Assembly (NCBI GenBank): GCA_013002175.1
Contig: JABDKP010000112.1
Location: 1 to 43,487 of the forward strand
DNA length: 43,487 nucleotides
Origin: Ilumatobacter sp.
GTDB lineage: Bacteria > Actinomycetota > Acidimicrobiia > Acidimicrobiales > Ilumatobacteraceae
Reading direction: 5' to 3'
This document shows, one piece after another, positions 25,108 through 31,886 of this stretch (the stretch's first letter is position 1; the number at the start of each line of letters is the position of its first letter). Below the pieces are notes generated by a model that made no database searches, was not told where the DNA came from, and saw nothing but the letters and a program-made list of their open reading frames with translations. The position numbers were made by a program, and so were the translations under genes.

Positions 25108-25368
25108 TCAGGTGCCGTAGCGCTGGGTTCCCGCGGGGAGGAGGGGTTCGAGGGCGGTGAGGACCTCACCGTCATCGGCCTGACGGCCGGTCTCGTGCTT
25201 CGAATAGATGCGTTCGCCGTCGACGACGACGTCGAACACACCCTTGCTGCCGGTCACCAGCGTCAGTTCGTCGATCACGTGGTGGTAGTTGGCCATGATC
25301 TCGTCGGACACGCGCACGGCGTGCGGCCAGTAGTTTCAAGGCACGCAATAGGTGATGCTGATCTTCAC
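25108..25368 (-). CDS. SelW/Rdx-family selenoprotein with in-frame UGA (CxxU)
   Basis: 86 residues if the in-frame TGA at 25338-25336 (codon 11) is read as selenocysteine. The N-terminus is then VKISITYCVPUNYWPHAVRV, with C8-V-P-U11, exactly where SelW/SelT/Rdx proteins carry their redox CxxC or CxxU. The rest (DELTLVTGSKGVFDVVVDGE, then ETGRQADDGEVLTAL) is an ordinary Rdx thioredoxin-like fold. The start is fixed independently: GTG at 25368 has TAGGTT six bases upstream. A hairpin follows the UGA at SECIS-like distance. Taken as a stop, the TGA would leave a 10-residue peptide and a 69-residue remnant without its active site. A nonsense mutation of a Cys codon is the alternative. Probable role: thiol/selenol redox protein. 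Confidence 0.8.
25313..25325 (-). promoter_or_regulatory. Candidate bacterial SECIS hairpin
   Basis: In the mRNA, CGCAC-GCC-GTGCG forms a 5-bp stem whose triloop starts 16 bases after the UGA with a G as first loop base. Bacterial SECIS models need an apical loop roughly 16-37 bases downstream with a G among the first two loop positions. The stem is short and could extend in ways I cannot compute. Confidence 0.5.
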
Positions 25369-25374
25369 GGAGCC

Positions 25375-25380
25375 AACCTA
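25375..25380 (-). promoter_or_regulatory. -10 element of the SelW-like gene (leaderless)
   Basis: On the minus strand TAGGTT is followed by six bases (GGCTCC) and GTG at 25368. This places initiation upstream of the UGA and argues that the full reading frame is the real gene. Confidence 0.6.
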
Positions 25381-25403
25381 CCGGCGCAGGCGAAGACGGC
25401 CGA

Positions 25404-27176
25404 CTACCAATACTCCTCGTAGTGGATGTTGCCCGGGGCGTTGCGGCGGTCGAGCGTGAAACCTCGCTCGGACAGCAGCTGCACGACACCGACCGGTTCG
25501 GGATACACGACCTCGCCGTCGTCGCCCTCGGGCAGTCCGATCATCGCCGGGTTGCCACAGAGGAACACGTGGCTCGACCCGGGCGACAGCGGCACGCCCA
25601 TCGCCGCGAAGTCGTCGTCGCGGATCAAATCCTGGAGGTAGCGCTTCGGCACGTCCGGTTCACGCGTCGGCATCGGGAGATAGTGGTAGTTGGGATACCG
25701 CCGTTCGAGCTCGCGATGCTTGTCGGCATAGCCGAGGTCGGCCGACTTCCGCACCGTCACCGCCGACACGATCGGACCGGTGTGGCCCTTGCGCAGCAGC
25801 TCGACGACCATCCCGTTGTGCGGTGCCTCCCCGGTACCGGTCGAGAAGAAGACGACCTCCGCCGCTGGGTCCTTGACGGCGTTCAACGTGTAGCGCCCTG
25901 CGACCTTCGGGCCGAGGTAGATCCGATCGCCGACCCGCTTCAGCGCGAGGCGCGGCGTCAGGGCCGGCGTGTTGTCCTCGGTCGGTGGGACGAGCACGAT
26001 GTAGAACTCCAGCTCGCCGACGCCGTCGTCGTCGCTGAGATACCCGTACTCGTCGAACATCCGGCTGGAGATCGAGTACGAGCGGCGGATCAGCTTGTCC
26101 CATCGCTGCTCGGCGTCGGGATCGGGGGCGTCGTCGATGCGCTCCTCCCAGTGCCCGAGGCCGAGCGATGCGTACTGGCCCGGAAGGTACGACGTGTCGC
26201 CGTGATCGGGCCGCACCCGCAGCACCCACAGGTCGGAGTGGGTCGGCTCGAAGTGCGTGATCGTCGCGTTGTAGTGCTCGGCGCGCAGCTCCTCGATCGC
26301 CCCGACGTGTCGCGTCCGCCGTTCCAGCGGCGACGGCACGGGCGCCACGTCGAGCTCCGGGAAGCACGCCTGGGCGAGCGCGATGCCCACCTGCCAGCCG
26401 GGTGCGGTGGTCGCCGGCCGATCGGGGCCCGGGTCGCCGATGAACCACACCTTGCCCGAAGCGAGTGCATCGTCGGTGACGCCGACGTCGGCCGGCGTGA
26501 ACATGACCCGCGGCGGGGCGAAGAAGACGTGATCGAACTGGAGGTCGGGCGTCCGCCGGTCGCCGAAGTCCGCCATCGGGTACCCGTCGACGAGCGTGAG
26601 GTGCCGCGGTGTCGAGCGGTACAGGAGCGTCGCCTGGCGGTCGCGTTCCAGGCGGCGCAGCACGCTCGCCCCGGCCGGCGACAGCTTCGACGGGTCCATC
26701 CCGCTCGCCGCGAGCACGACGCGGTTGCCGGCGCTCGCCAGCTGGGCGGTCAGCTCGACGGCGTGATCGGACGCACCGACGACGAGCACGTCGTGGTCGT
26801 GACCGACATCGAAGCGATCGAGGTGGATCCGATCGCTCTCGGGCAGCGCGATGTCGGGCTGCCACGACCGGTCGTCGTGCCGGTCGGCGACGAGCACGGC
26901 TCGCGTGCGGTAGCTCAGCCGATTCGTGTCGACGACGAGATGCTCGCCGTGCCGCGCGACCGACGTCGCGTGCTCACCGAAGCCGATGTCGAGCTGGTTC
27001 GGCCCGACGAGGTCGGGGAACGCGACGTGATCGGACGTCTCGATGATTCGGATGCGTTCCAGGCCGGACCGCAGCGACGAAATCGCGGTCGACAGCCCGC
27101 CGGCCGACGCGCCGACGATCACCAGGTCGTACACGGCCGCGCGCACGCCGTCGCTGATCGGTCCGTCCCCTCCCAT
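25404..27176 (-). CDS. Fused flavoprotein reductase: TrxR-like module plus ferredoxin-NADP reductase module
   Basis: 590 residues. The first half (about 15-290) looks like a thioredoxin-reductase-type FAD/NAD(P)-binding module: YDLVIVGASAGGLSTA, DVLVVGASDHAVELT, and a late KVWFIGD; it has no CxxC. The second half (about 300-590) is a bacterial FNR: RRSYSISS for FAD (about 365), VVFFSTGTGEAPHNGM for the pyridine nucleotide (about 440), HVFLCGNPAM, and the C-terminal HYEEYW typical of Fpr proteins. No iron-sulfur domain is present. The ATG shares one base with the stop of the Rieske gene (TGATG), so translation is coupled and this is very likely the electron donor of that oxygenase. The double-flavin build is unusual for such a partner. 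Confidence 0.82.
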   Translation of the reverse strand: MGGDGPISDGVRAAVYDLVIVGASAGGLSTAISSLRSGLERIRIIETSDHVAFPDLVGPNQLDIGFGEHATSVARHGEHLVVDTNRLSYRTRAVLVADRHDDRSWQPDIALPESDRIHLDRFDVGHDHDVLVVGASDHAVELTAQLASAGNRVVLAASGMDPSKLSPAGASVLRRLERDRQATLLYRSTPRHLTLVDGYPMADFGDRRTPDLQFDHVFFAPPRVMFTPADVGVTDDALASGKVWFIGDPGPDRPATTAPGWQVGIALAQACFPELDVAPVPSPLERRTRHVGAIEELRAEHYNATITHFEPTHSDLWVLRVRPDHGDTSYLPGQYASLGLGHWEERIDDAPDPDAEQRWDKLIRRSYSISSRMFDEYGYLSDDDGVGELEFYIVLVPPTEDNTPALTPRLALKRVGDRIYLGPKVAGRYTLNAVKDPAAEVVFFSTGTGEAPHNGMVVELLRKGHTGPIVSAVTVRKSADLGYADKHRELERRYPNYHYLPMPTREPDVPKRYLQDLIRDDDFAAMGVPLSPGSSHVFLCGNPAMIGLPEGDDGEVVYPEPVGVVQLLSERGFTLDRRNAPGNIHYEEYW

Positions 27177-28450
27177 CAGCGCTCGACGAGTTCGGTCAGC
27201 TCGATCGTCGGCGGGTTGGGGTTGACGCCCGACCCCCAGCGGTCGGCCTCGACGCCGCTGCGATCCCCTCGCGGGACGTCCAGCTGGTCCAGCGACGCCG
27301 ACGTCATGCAGTCGGCGAGCATGTTGTGGAACCGGTGCAACGGTTCCTCGAATCGCGGCGCCAGCGGCCCGGCCGGTACCGCCCCGCGGGTCAGTCCGCG
27401 CTGGCTGCGCTGCACGATGTCGACGTCCTCGGCGTTGACCGCCACCCAGAATTCGCTGGTCGGCCCGACCGCCTCGTCGGTGGTCGCACCGGTCGCCGCG
27501 GGGAGCAGCAAGGTGCACGTCTCGCGCGTCCGGCCCGGGGCGACGGGGTCGAGCCGCATCGTCCAGATGTGATTGGGCAGCACCGAGAGCAACACGTTCG
27601 GGAAGATCGCCACGAACCGGCCGCTGACGAGGTCGGACGCGTCGAGTTCCGGCGCCGGCGGGAGCGCCAACCACTCGTCGCGGGCATCGCCGGACACCGG
27701 CGTCGTCGTCTGGCCGCAGTACATCCCCGGGCCCTGGTAGCGGTAGTGGTCCGGCACCCGCGACACCTTCGCCAGCTCCGGGTGGATCCACCGGAGGTGG
27801 TAGTACTCCTGGAAGTTCTCGCTGATCAGCTTCCAGTTCGCGTCGATGTCGATCGTCTGCTCGCTTCGGCTGACCCAGTCGTCGAGGTGGTAGCCCGCCA
27901 TCCGCTCGGGCAGGTCACCCAGCCAGTCGAGCAGCGGTGGCGTGTCGGCGGCGAGACACGCGAACAGCAGCACCCCCCACGTGTCGACGCGGACGCGGTG
28001 CAGGCCGTGGTCGCCGCGGTCGAAGTCGTCGCGGGGCACGTCCTCGAACCCCGGCGTCGCGATCAGCTCACCGTCCAGCGAGTAGCCCCAGCGGTGATAC
28101 GGGCAGCGGATCGTGTTCGCGACGTCGCAGTCGGCCTCGGCCAGTTCGGTGCCACGATGGCGACAGGAGTTGAGGAACCCGCGGAGGACTCCGTCGCTGT
28201 TGCGGGTGACGACGATCGAACGCGAACCGAGACGGCGCACCAGCATCCGGCCGGGCCCCGCGATCTCGTCGGCGACCCCGATGCACACCCAGGCCCGATC
28301 GAAGACGTGTTGCTGCTCGACGTCGAAGAACTCCGCACCCGCATAGGCGGTCGGGTCGAGGCCGGTCGCCGACGTCAGCGGACGCCGGGTGCCCGTCCAC
28401 TGGCGTGCGGCGGTCCAGTCGACCTCGCCCTGCTCCACCCGACTCGACAT
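27176..28450 (-). CDS. Rieske non-heme iron oxygenase alpha subunit (GbcA/carnitine-type demethylase-like)
   Basis: 424 residues. The Rieske [2Fe-2S] ligands are in NSCRHRGTEL (C96, H98) and RCPYHRWGYS (C116, H119). The mononuclear iron site is NFQEYYHLRWIHPEL (H218, H223), with the carboxylate probably in NAEDVDIVQ (near residue 340). The family includes glycine-betaine monooxygenase, choline monooxygenase and other quaternary-amine demethylases. With a dimethylglycine-dehydrogenase homologue and MttB nearby, a quaternary ammonium substrate is likely (inference). ATG at 28450 is chosen over GTG 28453 because CAGCGT lies six bases upstream. The downstream reductase is translationally coupled. 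Confidence 0.85.
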   Translation of the reverse strand: MSSRVEQGEVDWTAARQWTGTRRPLTSATGLDPTAYAGAEFFDVEQQHVFDRAWVCIGVADEIAGPGRMLVRRLGSRSIVVTRNSDGVLRGFLNSCRHRGTELAEADCDVANTIRCPYHRWGYSLDGELIATPGFEDVPRDDFDRGDHGLHRVRVDTWGVLLFACLAADTPPLLDWLGDLPERMAGYHLDDWVSRSEQTIDIDANWKLISENFQEYYHLRWIHPELAKVSRVPDHYRYQGPGMYCGQTTTPVSGDARDEWLALPPAPELDASDLVSGRFVAIFPNVLLSVLPNHIWTMRLDPVAPGRTRETCTLLLPAATGATTDEAVGPTSEFWVAVNAEDVDIVQRSQRGLTRGAVPAGPLAPRFEEPLHRFHNMLADCMTSASLDQLDVPRGDRSGVEADRWGSGVNPNPPTIELTELVER

Positions 28451-28532
28451 CACGCCACGCTGTCAGCCGCACGATGCCGATGTCAAACACGCGGGCCGCG
28501 GCCGAGCTGCCATGATGACGCCAGACACCACC

Positions 28533-28569
28533 GGTGTTCCATCTGGTGCCAGGCACCAGCTGGAACACC
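28533..28569. repeat. Variant palindrome sharing the repeat core
   Basis: Arms of 18 bp with one mismatch around a central A at 28551; the inner core is GGTGCC-A-GGCACC and the outer arm begins GGTGTTCC. It shares GTGCCAGGCAC with the other repeats but has different arms. It lies between the divergent Rieske and dddP-like genes, in the leader of the latter. Confidence 0.8.
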
Positions 28570-28596
28570 TCGCCCAGACGTCATCGGGAGACCGCA

Positions 28597-29916
28597 ATGC
28601 CGGGAAAGATCGCTGCGTCGCTGCGGCAGGCAGCGCACGAGGTCCGCCATGCGGCCGGCGACGGCCACCATCTCGTGATCGGCCCGGGGCACCCGGCGAT
28701 CGACGAGTGGGCGGCGGCGGGCCTCACGCTGCCCGATCTGGCGGCGATGCGCCGCTCCCGCGTCGACCGGATCACCGGCCAGCTCGCGGCGCACGGCTAC
28801 GACGGGATCATCCTGATGGACCCGATGAACATCCGCTACGCCACCGACTCGACGAACATGCAGGTCTGGGTGATGCACAACGGCGCCCGGTATGCCTGGG
28901 TCGGCGCGGACGGCCACGTGATCCTGTGGGACTACTACAACTGCGAGTTCCTCGCCGCGCACAGCGAAGTCGTCGACGAGGTGCGGCCTGCGATCGGCTC
29001 GACGTACTTCCTCGCCGGGCCACGCCACCGCGAGCAGGCGGAGCGTTGGGCCGACGAGCTGCTCGCGGTGATTCGCAGCCGCGCCGGCCGGGCGCCGCGG
29101 ATCGCGATCGACCAGTGCCACCACACCGGGTATTCACTGCTCGAAGCGGCGGGCGTCGAGCTGGGCTTCGGGCAGGAGGTGATGGAGCTCGCCCGGTCGA
29201 TCAAGGGGCCCGACGAGATCCTCGCGATGCGCTGCGCGGTCCACGCCTGCGAGACGACGATCGACGAGATGTACGCCGCGATGTCACCGGGGATGACCGA
29301 GCGGGAGCTGTGGTCGATGCTGCATGCGGGCAACATCCGTCGGGCCGGCGAGTGGATCGAGACCCAGATCATCGCGTCCGGCCCGCGTACGAACCCGTGG
29401 ATGCAGGAAGCATCGAGCCGGGTCATCGAGAACGGCGACATCGTCGCCTACGACACCGATCTGGTCGGGGCGTACGGGATGATGGTCGACATCAGCCGCA
29501 CCTGGATCTGCGGCGAGGGTCGCGGCCCCGGTGGCGAGCCGACCGCCGCCCAACGCCATGTGCACGACCTCGCGTGCGAGCAGCTCGACCGCAACCTGCA
29601 GCTGCTGACCCCGGGGCGCAGCTACCGGGAGTTGACGTTCGACTCGTGGCATCCGCCGACCGATGCGTACCGCCACTACTCGTGCCTGTACCACGGCGTC
29701 GGCCAGTGCGACGAGTACCCGGAGATCTACTTCCCGGAGATCTGGGACGAGTGGGGCTACGACGGCGTGCTGGAGGAGGGCATGGTGCTGACCGTCGAGG
29801 CGTTCGTCGGTTCGATGCGAGGCGGCGAGGGGATCAAGCTGGAGAACCAGGTGCTCGTCACCGAGCACGGCCCCGAGCTGCTGACGGCCAACTCGTTGGA
29901 CCTGCAGCGCGGCTGA
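28597..29916 (+). CDS. dddP: M24-fold enzyme, probable DMSP lyase DddP
   Basis: 439 residues with the pita-bread (creatinase/M24) fold. Metal ligands are DTD (D286, D288), D298 in VDISRTW, H366 in YHGVG, E401 in VEAFVG and E416 in KLENQ. DddP, as I recall it, uses D295, D297, D307, H371, E406 and E421 with catalytic D377; the gaps (2, 10, 35, 15) are the same here, and D372 sits six residues after the His just as D377 does. Stretches such as LDPMNIRYATDSTNMQVW-like wording and GEWIETQIIASGPRTNPW also match DddP as I remember it. DddP cleaves DMSP to dimethyl sulfide and acrylate in the cytoplasm. ATG at 28597 follows GGGAG; an upstream in-frame start would translate the palindrome. Another creatinase-type hydrolase is the alternative. 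Confidence 0.75.
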   Translation: MPGKIAASLRQAAHEVRHAAGDGHHLVIGPGHPAIDEWAAAGLTLPDLAAMRRSRVDRITGQLAAHGYDGIILMDPMNIRYATDSTNMQVWVMHNGARYAWVGADGHVILWDYYNCEFLAAHSEVVDEVRPAIGSTYFLAGPRHREQAERWADELLAVIRSRAGRAPRIAIDQCHHTGYSLLEAAGVELGFGQEVMELARSIKGPDEILAMRCAVHACETTIDEMYAAMSPGMTERELWSMLHAGNIRRAGEWIETQIIASGPRTNPWMQEASSRVIENGDIVAYDTDLVGAYGMMVDISRTWICGEGRGPGGEPTAAQRHVHDLACEQLDRNLQLLTPGRSYRELTFDSWHPPTDAYRHYSCLYHGVGQCDEYPEIYFPEIWDEWGYDGVLEEGMVLTVEAFVGSMRGGEGIKLENQVLVTEHGPELLTANSLDLQRG

Positions 29917-29955
29917 GCCCCGGACCGCCGAACCGGGCCCGACCCGAAAACGCAG

Positions 29956-29981
29956 ACCGCCCCGGCCGGAGCCGGGGCGGT
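29956..29981. terminator. Bidirectional terminator between dddP and the cspA operon
   Basis: ACCGCCCCGGC-CGGA-GCCGGGGCGGT is a perfect 11-bp stem with a 4-base loop between two converging genes. Reading leftwards it is followed by CTGCGTTTTC, which gives a weak T-tract for the minus-strand operon. Confidence 0.75.
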
Positions 29982-30005
29982 GTACGAAGAATCTGTTCCC
30001 GAAGG

Positions 30006-30326
30006 TCAGTCGGCCGACTGAGCCGCTTCGTCAGCGGCGTCGGCGGCATCTTCGCGAGGTTCCGGGGGATCACCCAGACCCATCGCCGCGAAGATCTCGG
30101 CCTTGCGGTAGTCGAAGTCGTCCTGGCTGACCCCGCCGTCGGCGAAGGTCTCGTTGAGCACGCGGAACTCCTCGAGCAGCGCGTCCTCGTCGGGACCGTC
30201 GTCGTTGTCGTCTTCTTCCTTCTTCGCAGCGGTCTTTCCGTGGCGAATGGCCTGTTTCTCGGCCTTCTTCTCCTTCTTGCGGAGTTCGCGCTGACGCTTC
30301 TGGTACGACTGGGGGCTAGAGGCCAA
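30006..30326 (-). CDS. Small charged protein with SHOCT-like C-terminal helix
   Basis: 106 residues. The N-terminal third is strongly basic (KRQRELRKKEKKAEKQ), then an acidic Asp/Glu stretch, then LLEEFRVLNETFADGGVSQD followed by DFDYRKAEIFAAMGL, which resembles the SHOCT short helical domain, and an acidic tail. I know no defined role. It follows cspA by 13 bases on the same strand, so it is cotranscribed with a cold-shock protein and may bind RNA or ribosomes through its basic part (inference). It ends just before the bidirectional terminator. Confidence 0.7.
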   Translation of the reverse strand: MASSPQSYQKRQRELRKKEKKAEKQAIRHGKTAAKKEEDDNDDGPDEDALLEEFRVLNETFADGGVSQDDFDYRKAEIFAAMGLGDPPEPREDAADAADEAAQSAD

Positions 30327-30339
30327 TCAGATCGCCTCC

Positions 30340-30543
30340 TCAGACAACTTTGACGTCGACGGCCTCCGGGCCCTTGCGGCCAGGTGCGATGTCGAACTCG
30401 ACCGTGTCGCCGTCGTTCAGTGAACGGCGGCCGGTTCCGGCGATGTTGGAGTAGTGGACGAAGACGTCGTCGCCATCATCGCGAGAGATGAAGCCGAAGC
30501 CCTTCTCATCGTTGAAGAACTTGACGGTACCCGTGGTTGCCAT
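30340..30543 (-). CDS. cspA: Cold-shock protein, CspA family
   Basis: 67 residues, a single cold-shock OB-fold domain: [20 protein letters not shown] with RNP1 (KGFGFI) and VFVHY as RNP2, closing [15 protein letters not shown]. It binds single-stranded RNA or DNA and melts RNA structure. It has a textbook ribosome-binding site (AAGGAG, seven bases before the ATG) and a leader with a small hairpin, so unlike most genes here it is not leaderless. The small SHOCT-like gene follows in the same operon. Confidence 0.95.
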   Translation of the reverse strand: MATTGTVKFFNDEKGFGFISRDDGDDVFVHYSNIAGTGRRSLNDGDTVEFDIAPGRKGPEAVDVKVV

Positions 30544-30565
30544 TGCGGCTCCTTATTCTTTTTCA

Positions 30566-30581
30566 GAGCCACTGTTGGCTC
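30566..30581 (-). promoter_or_regulatory. Hairpin in the cspA leader
   Basis: GAGCCA-ACAG-TGGCTC forms a 6-bp stem with a 4-base loop, about 22 bases upstream of the cspA ATG, followed by an A-rich stretch and AAGGAG. It overlaps the stop codon of the transporter gene upstream. Leader hairpins are common in cold-shock mRNAs. Confidence 0.5.
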
Positions 30582-31200
30582 ATGTTGCGCTGCCCACCCT
30601 AATGAGCCGGACGGCAGAACCCACCACGGGCAGGGCAAGGCGGAAGATGATGGCACCGGCCATGACGATGCCCATCACCCCGCCCGCGACGAGCGCCCTG
30701 TCGCCGATGCCCACCCCGTAGCCCAGCCACAGCGCCGCCTCGGTGAACGAGATCGCCCACGTGGCGGGGGAGATCCCGTCGACGGTGGGGGCGCGATACG
30801 CGGCGGCGACGGCGGGTGCGAGCTGGATGCCGTAGCAGAGGCCGACCGTGACGCCGGCGACGGTCCAGCCGCCCACCAGCAGCGCGGGGAGCGGTGTCAT
30901 CCCGAGACCGAACGCACCGCCGATGACGGGCAGCAGCGCAGCCCGGGTGACCCGGAGGAAAACGACGCCGATCCAGACGTAGAGCAGCAGCGAGACGACG
31001 GCGACCGGGAGCAGCGTCCACAGGGACACCGCGACGGCATAGGCCGCCCACCACGCATTGATCGCGACGCTGACACCGATCCACACCGGCGACACGCCAT
31101 CGGTACGTCCGGTGCGGAACAACCGCAGGGCCTGCGGGAGCGCCATCCCCGAACCGAGCACGCTCGCTGCCACGGCCACGACCGTCAGTGTGATGTTCAT
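30580..31200 (-). CDS. PQ-loop/SWEET-like membrane transporter
   Basis: 206 residues with about seven hydrophobic helices and two PQ-loop-type motifs: SGMALPQALRLFRTGRTDGV in the first repeat, and IQLAPAVAAAYRAPTVDGIS (Ala for Pro-Gln) in the second. This two-repeat layout matches SWEET/PQ-loop transporters, which move sugars or amino acids passively. ATG at 31200 has GGAGGAGG upstream. It diverges from the CGNR-type regulator with an inverted repeat between them, so it is probably the regulator's target. Confidence 0.78.
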   Translation of the reverse strand: MNITLTVVAVAASVLGSGMALPQALRLFRTGRTDGVSPVWIGVSVAINAWWAAYAVAVSLWTLLPVAVVSLLLYVWIGVVFLRVTRAALLPVIGGAFGLGMTPLPALLVGGWTVAGVTVGLCYGIQLAPAVAAAYRAPTVDGISPATWAISFTEAALWLGYGVGIGDRALVAGGVMGIVMAGAIIFRLALPVVGSAVRLIRVGSAT

Positions 31201-31224
31201 CTCTCGCCTCCTCCATGTCGGAAC

Positions 31225-31256
31225 TGTAAGGTTCTATTAAGCTTTCGTACCTTACA
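31225..31256. promoter_or_regulatory. Operator between the PQ-loop transporter and CGNR-type regulator genes
   Basis: TGTAAGGT (31225-31232) and ACCTTACA (31249-31256) form a perfect 8-bp inverted repeat with a 16-bp AT-rich spacer. The left arm overlaps TACAGT on the minus strand (31223-31228), a likely -10 of the transporter. The right arm falls at the -35 position of the regulator's promoter. Binding would affect both genes. Confidence 0.65.
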
Positions 31257-31270
31257 CGAGGCATCAGCGG

Positions 31271-31276
31271 TACGCT
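31271..31276 (+). promoter_or_regulatory. -10 element of the CGNR-type regulator (leaderless)
   Basis: TACGCT is followed by six bases and GTG at 31283. Confidence 0.6.
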
Positions 31277-31282
31277 GGGAGC

Positions 31283-31861
31283 GTGTATGTGACGTCTGGC
31301 ATCGACACCGAGGTGCAGCACACCCTCGAAACCCTCGTCGAGTTCGTGAATGCGCTCGCCGATGCCGACACCGCAGACGACGACGTCGACGTCGACACCC
31401 GGGCACTGCTCGAACAGCACGGCTTCGGGCGGGCGGCGGCGGCCCCCGAAGCGGCGATCCGGCGCACGACCGCCCGCGTCCGGGACCTCACTCCCCGCGT
31501 CATGTCCCTGCCTGACAGCAATGTGTCGGCCGCCACCGACTGGATCAACGCCGAGCTGACCGAGTTGCGCGTCGCACCGGCGCTGAGCGCCCACGACGGG
31601 TCCGAACTGCACATCCACTGGACGCCGCCGTCGGCCACGTTCGACGACCAGGTGCTCGCCGACGTGCTGATGTCACTCGCACAGGAGCTGTGCGACCACG
31701 GCACGGAGCGGTTCGGGCGGTGCGCCGCGACCGATTGCGAGCACCTCTTCTACGACGCCACCCGTAATGGGTCTCGACGGTTTTGCTCCGACCCACGCTG
31801 CGCGAGCCGAACCCACACCGCCGATCACCGCAAGCGCCGCAAGCGCCGCGCAGCGTCCTGA
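31283..31861 (+). CDS. ABATE/CGNR zinc-finger transcriptional regulator
   Basis: 192 residues. The N-terminal ABATE-type ligand region includes ETLVEFVNALADAD near its start, and the C-terminus is a treble-clef zinc finger with FGRCAATDCEHLFYDATRNG then RRFCSDPRCASRT and a basic tail. Four Cys are present in the right arrangement, but the family's CGNR tetrad reads CASR here. Such proteins are thought to be DNA-binding regulators sensing small molecules. GTG at 31283 is supported by a leaderless -10. It is divergent from the PQ-loop transporter with a shared operator and converges with the ABC gene at its 3' end. Confidence 0.82.
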   Translation: MYVTSGIDTEVQHTLETLVEFVNALADADTADDDVDVDTRALLEQHGFGRAAAAPEAAIRRTTARVRDLTPRVMSLPDSNVSAATDWINAELTELRVAPALSAHDGSELHIHWTPPSATFDDQVLADVLMSLAQELCDHGTERFGRCAATDCEHLFYDATRNGSRRFCSDPRCASRTHTADHRKRRKRRAAS

Positions 31862-31886
31862 CCGATCACCGGTCCGGGCAGCTGGA

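Noticed and set aside
25108-25317. A 69-residue stand-alone gene for the SelW-like C-terminal part
   Set aside because: It would lack the redox motif, and the frame continues upstream through the TGA to a GTG with a well-placed -10 element.
25422-27572. Plus-strand open frame of about 700 codons opposite the reductase and Rieske genes
   Set aside because: The minus-strand proteins have intact FAD, NAD and Rieske motifs; the plus-strand reading has none.
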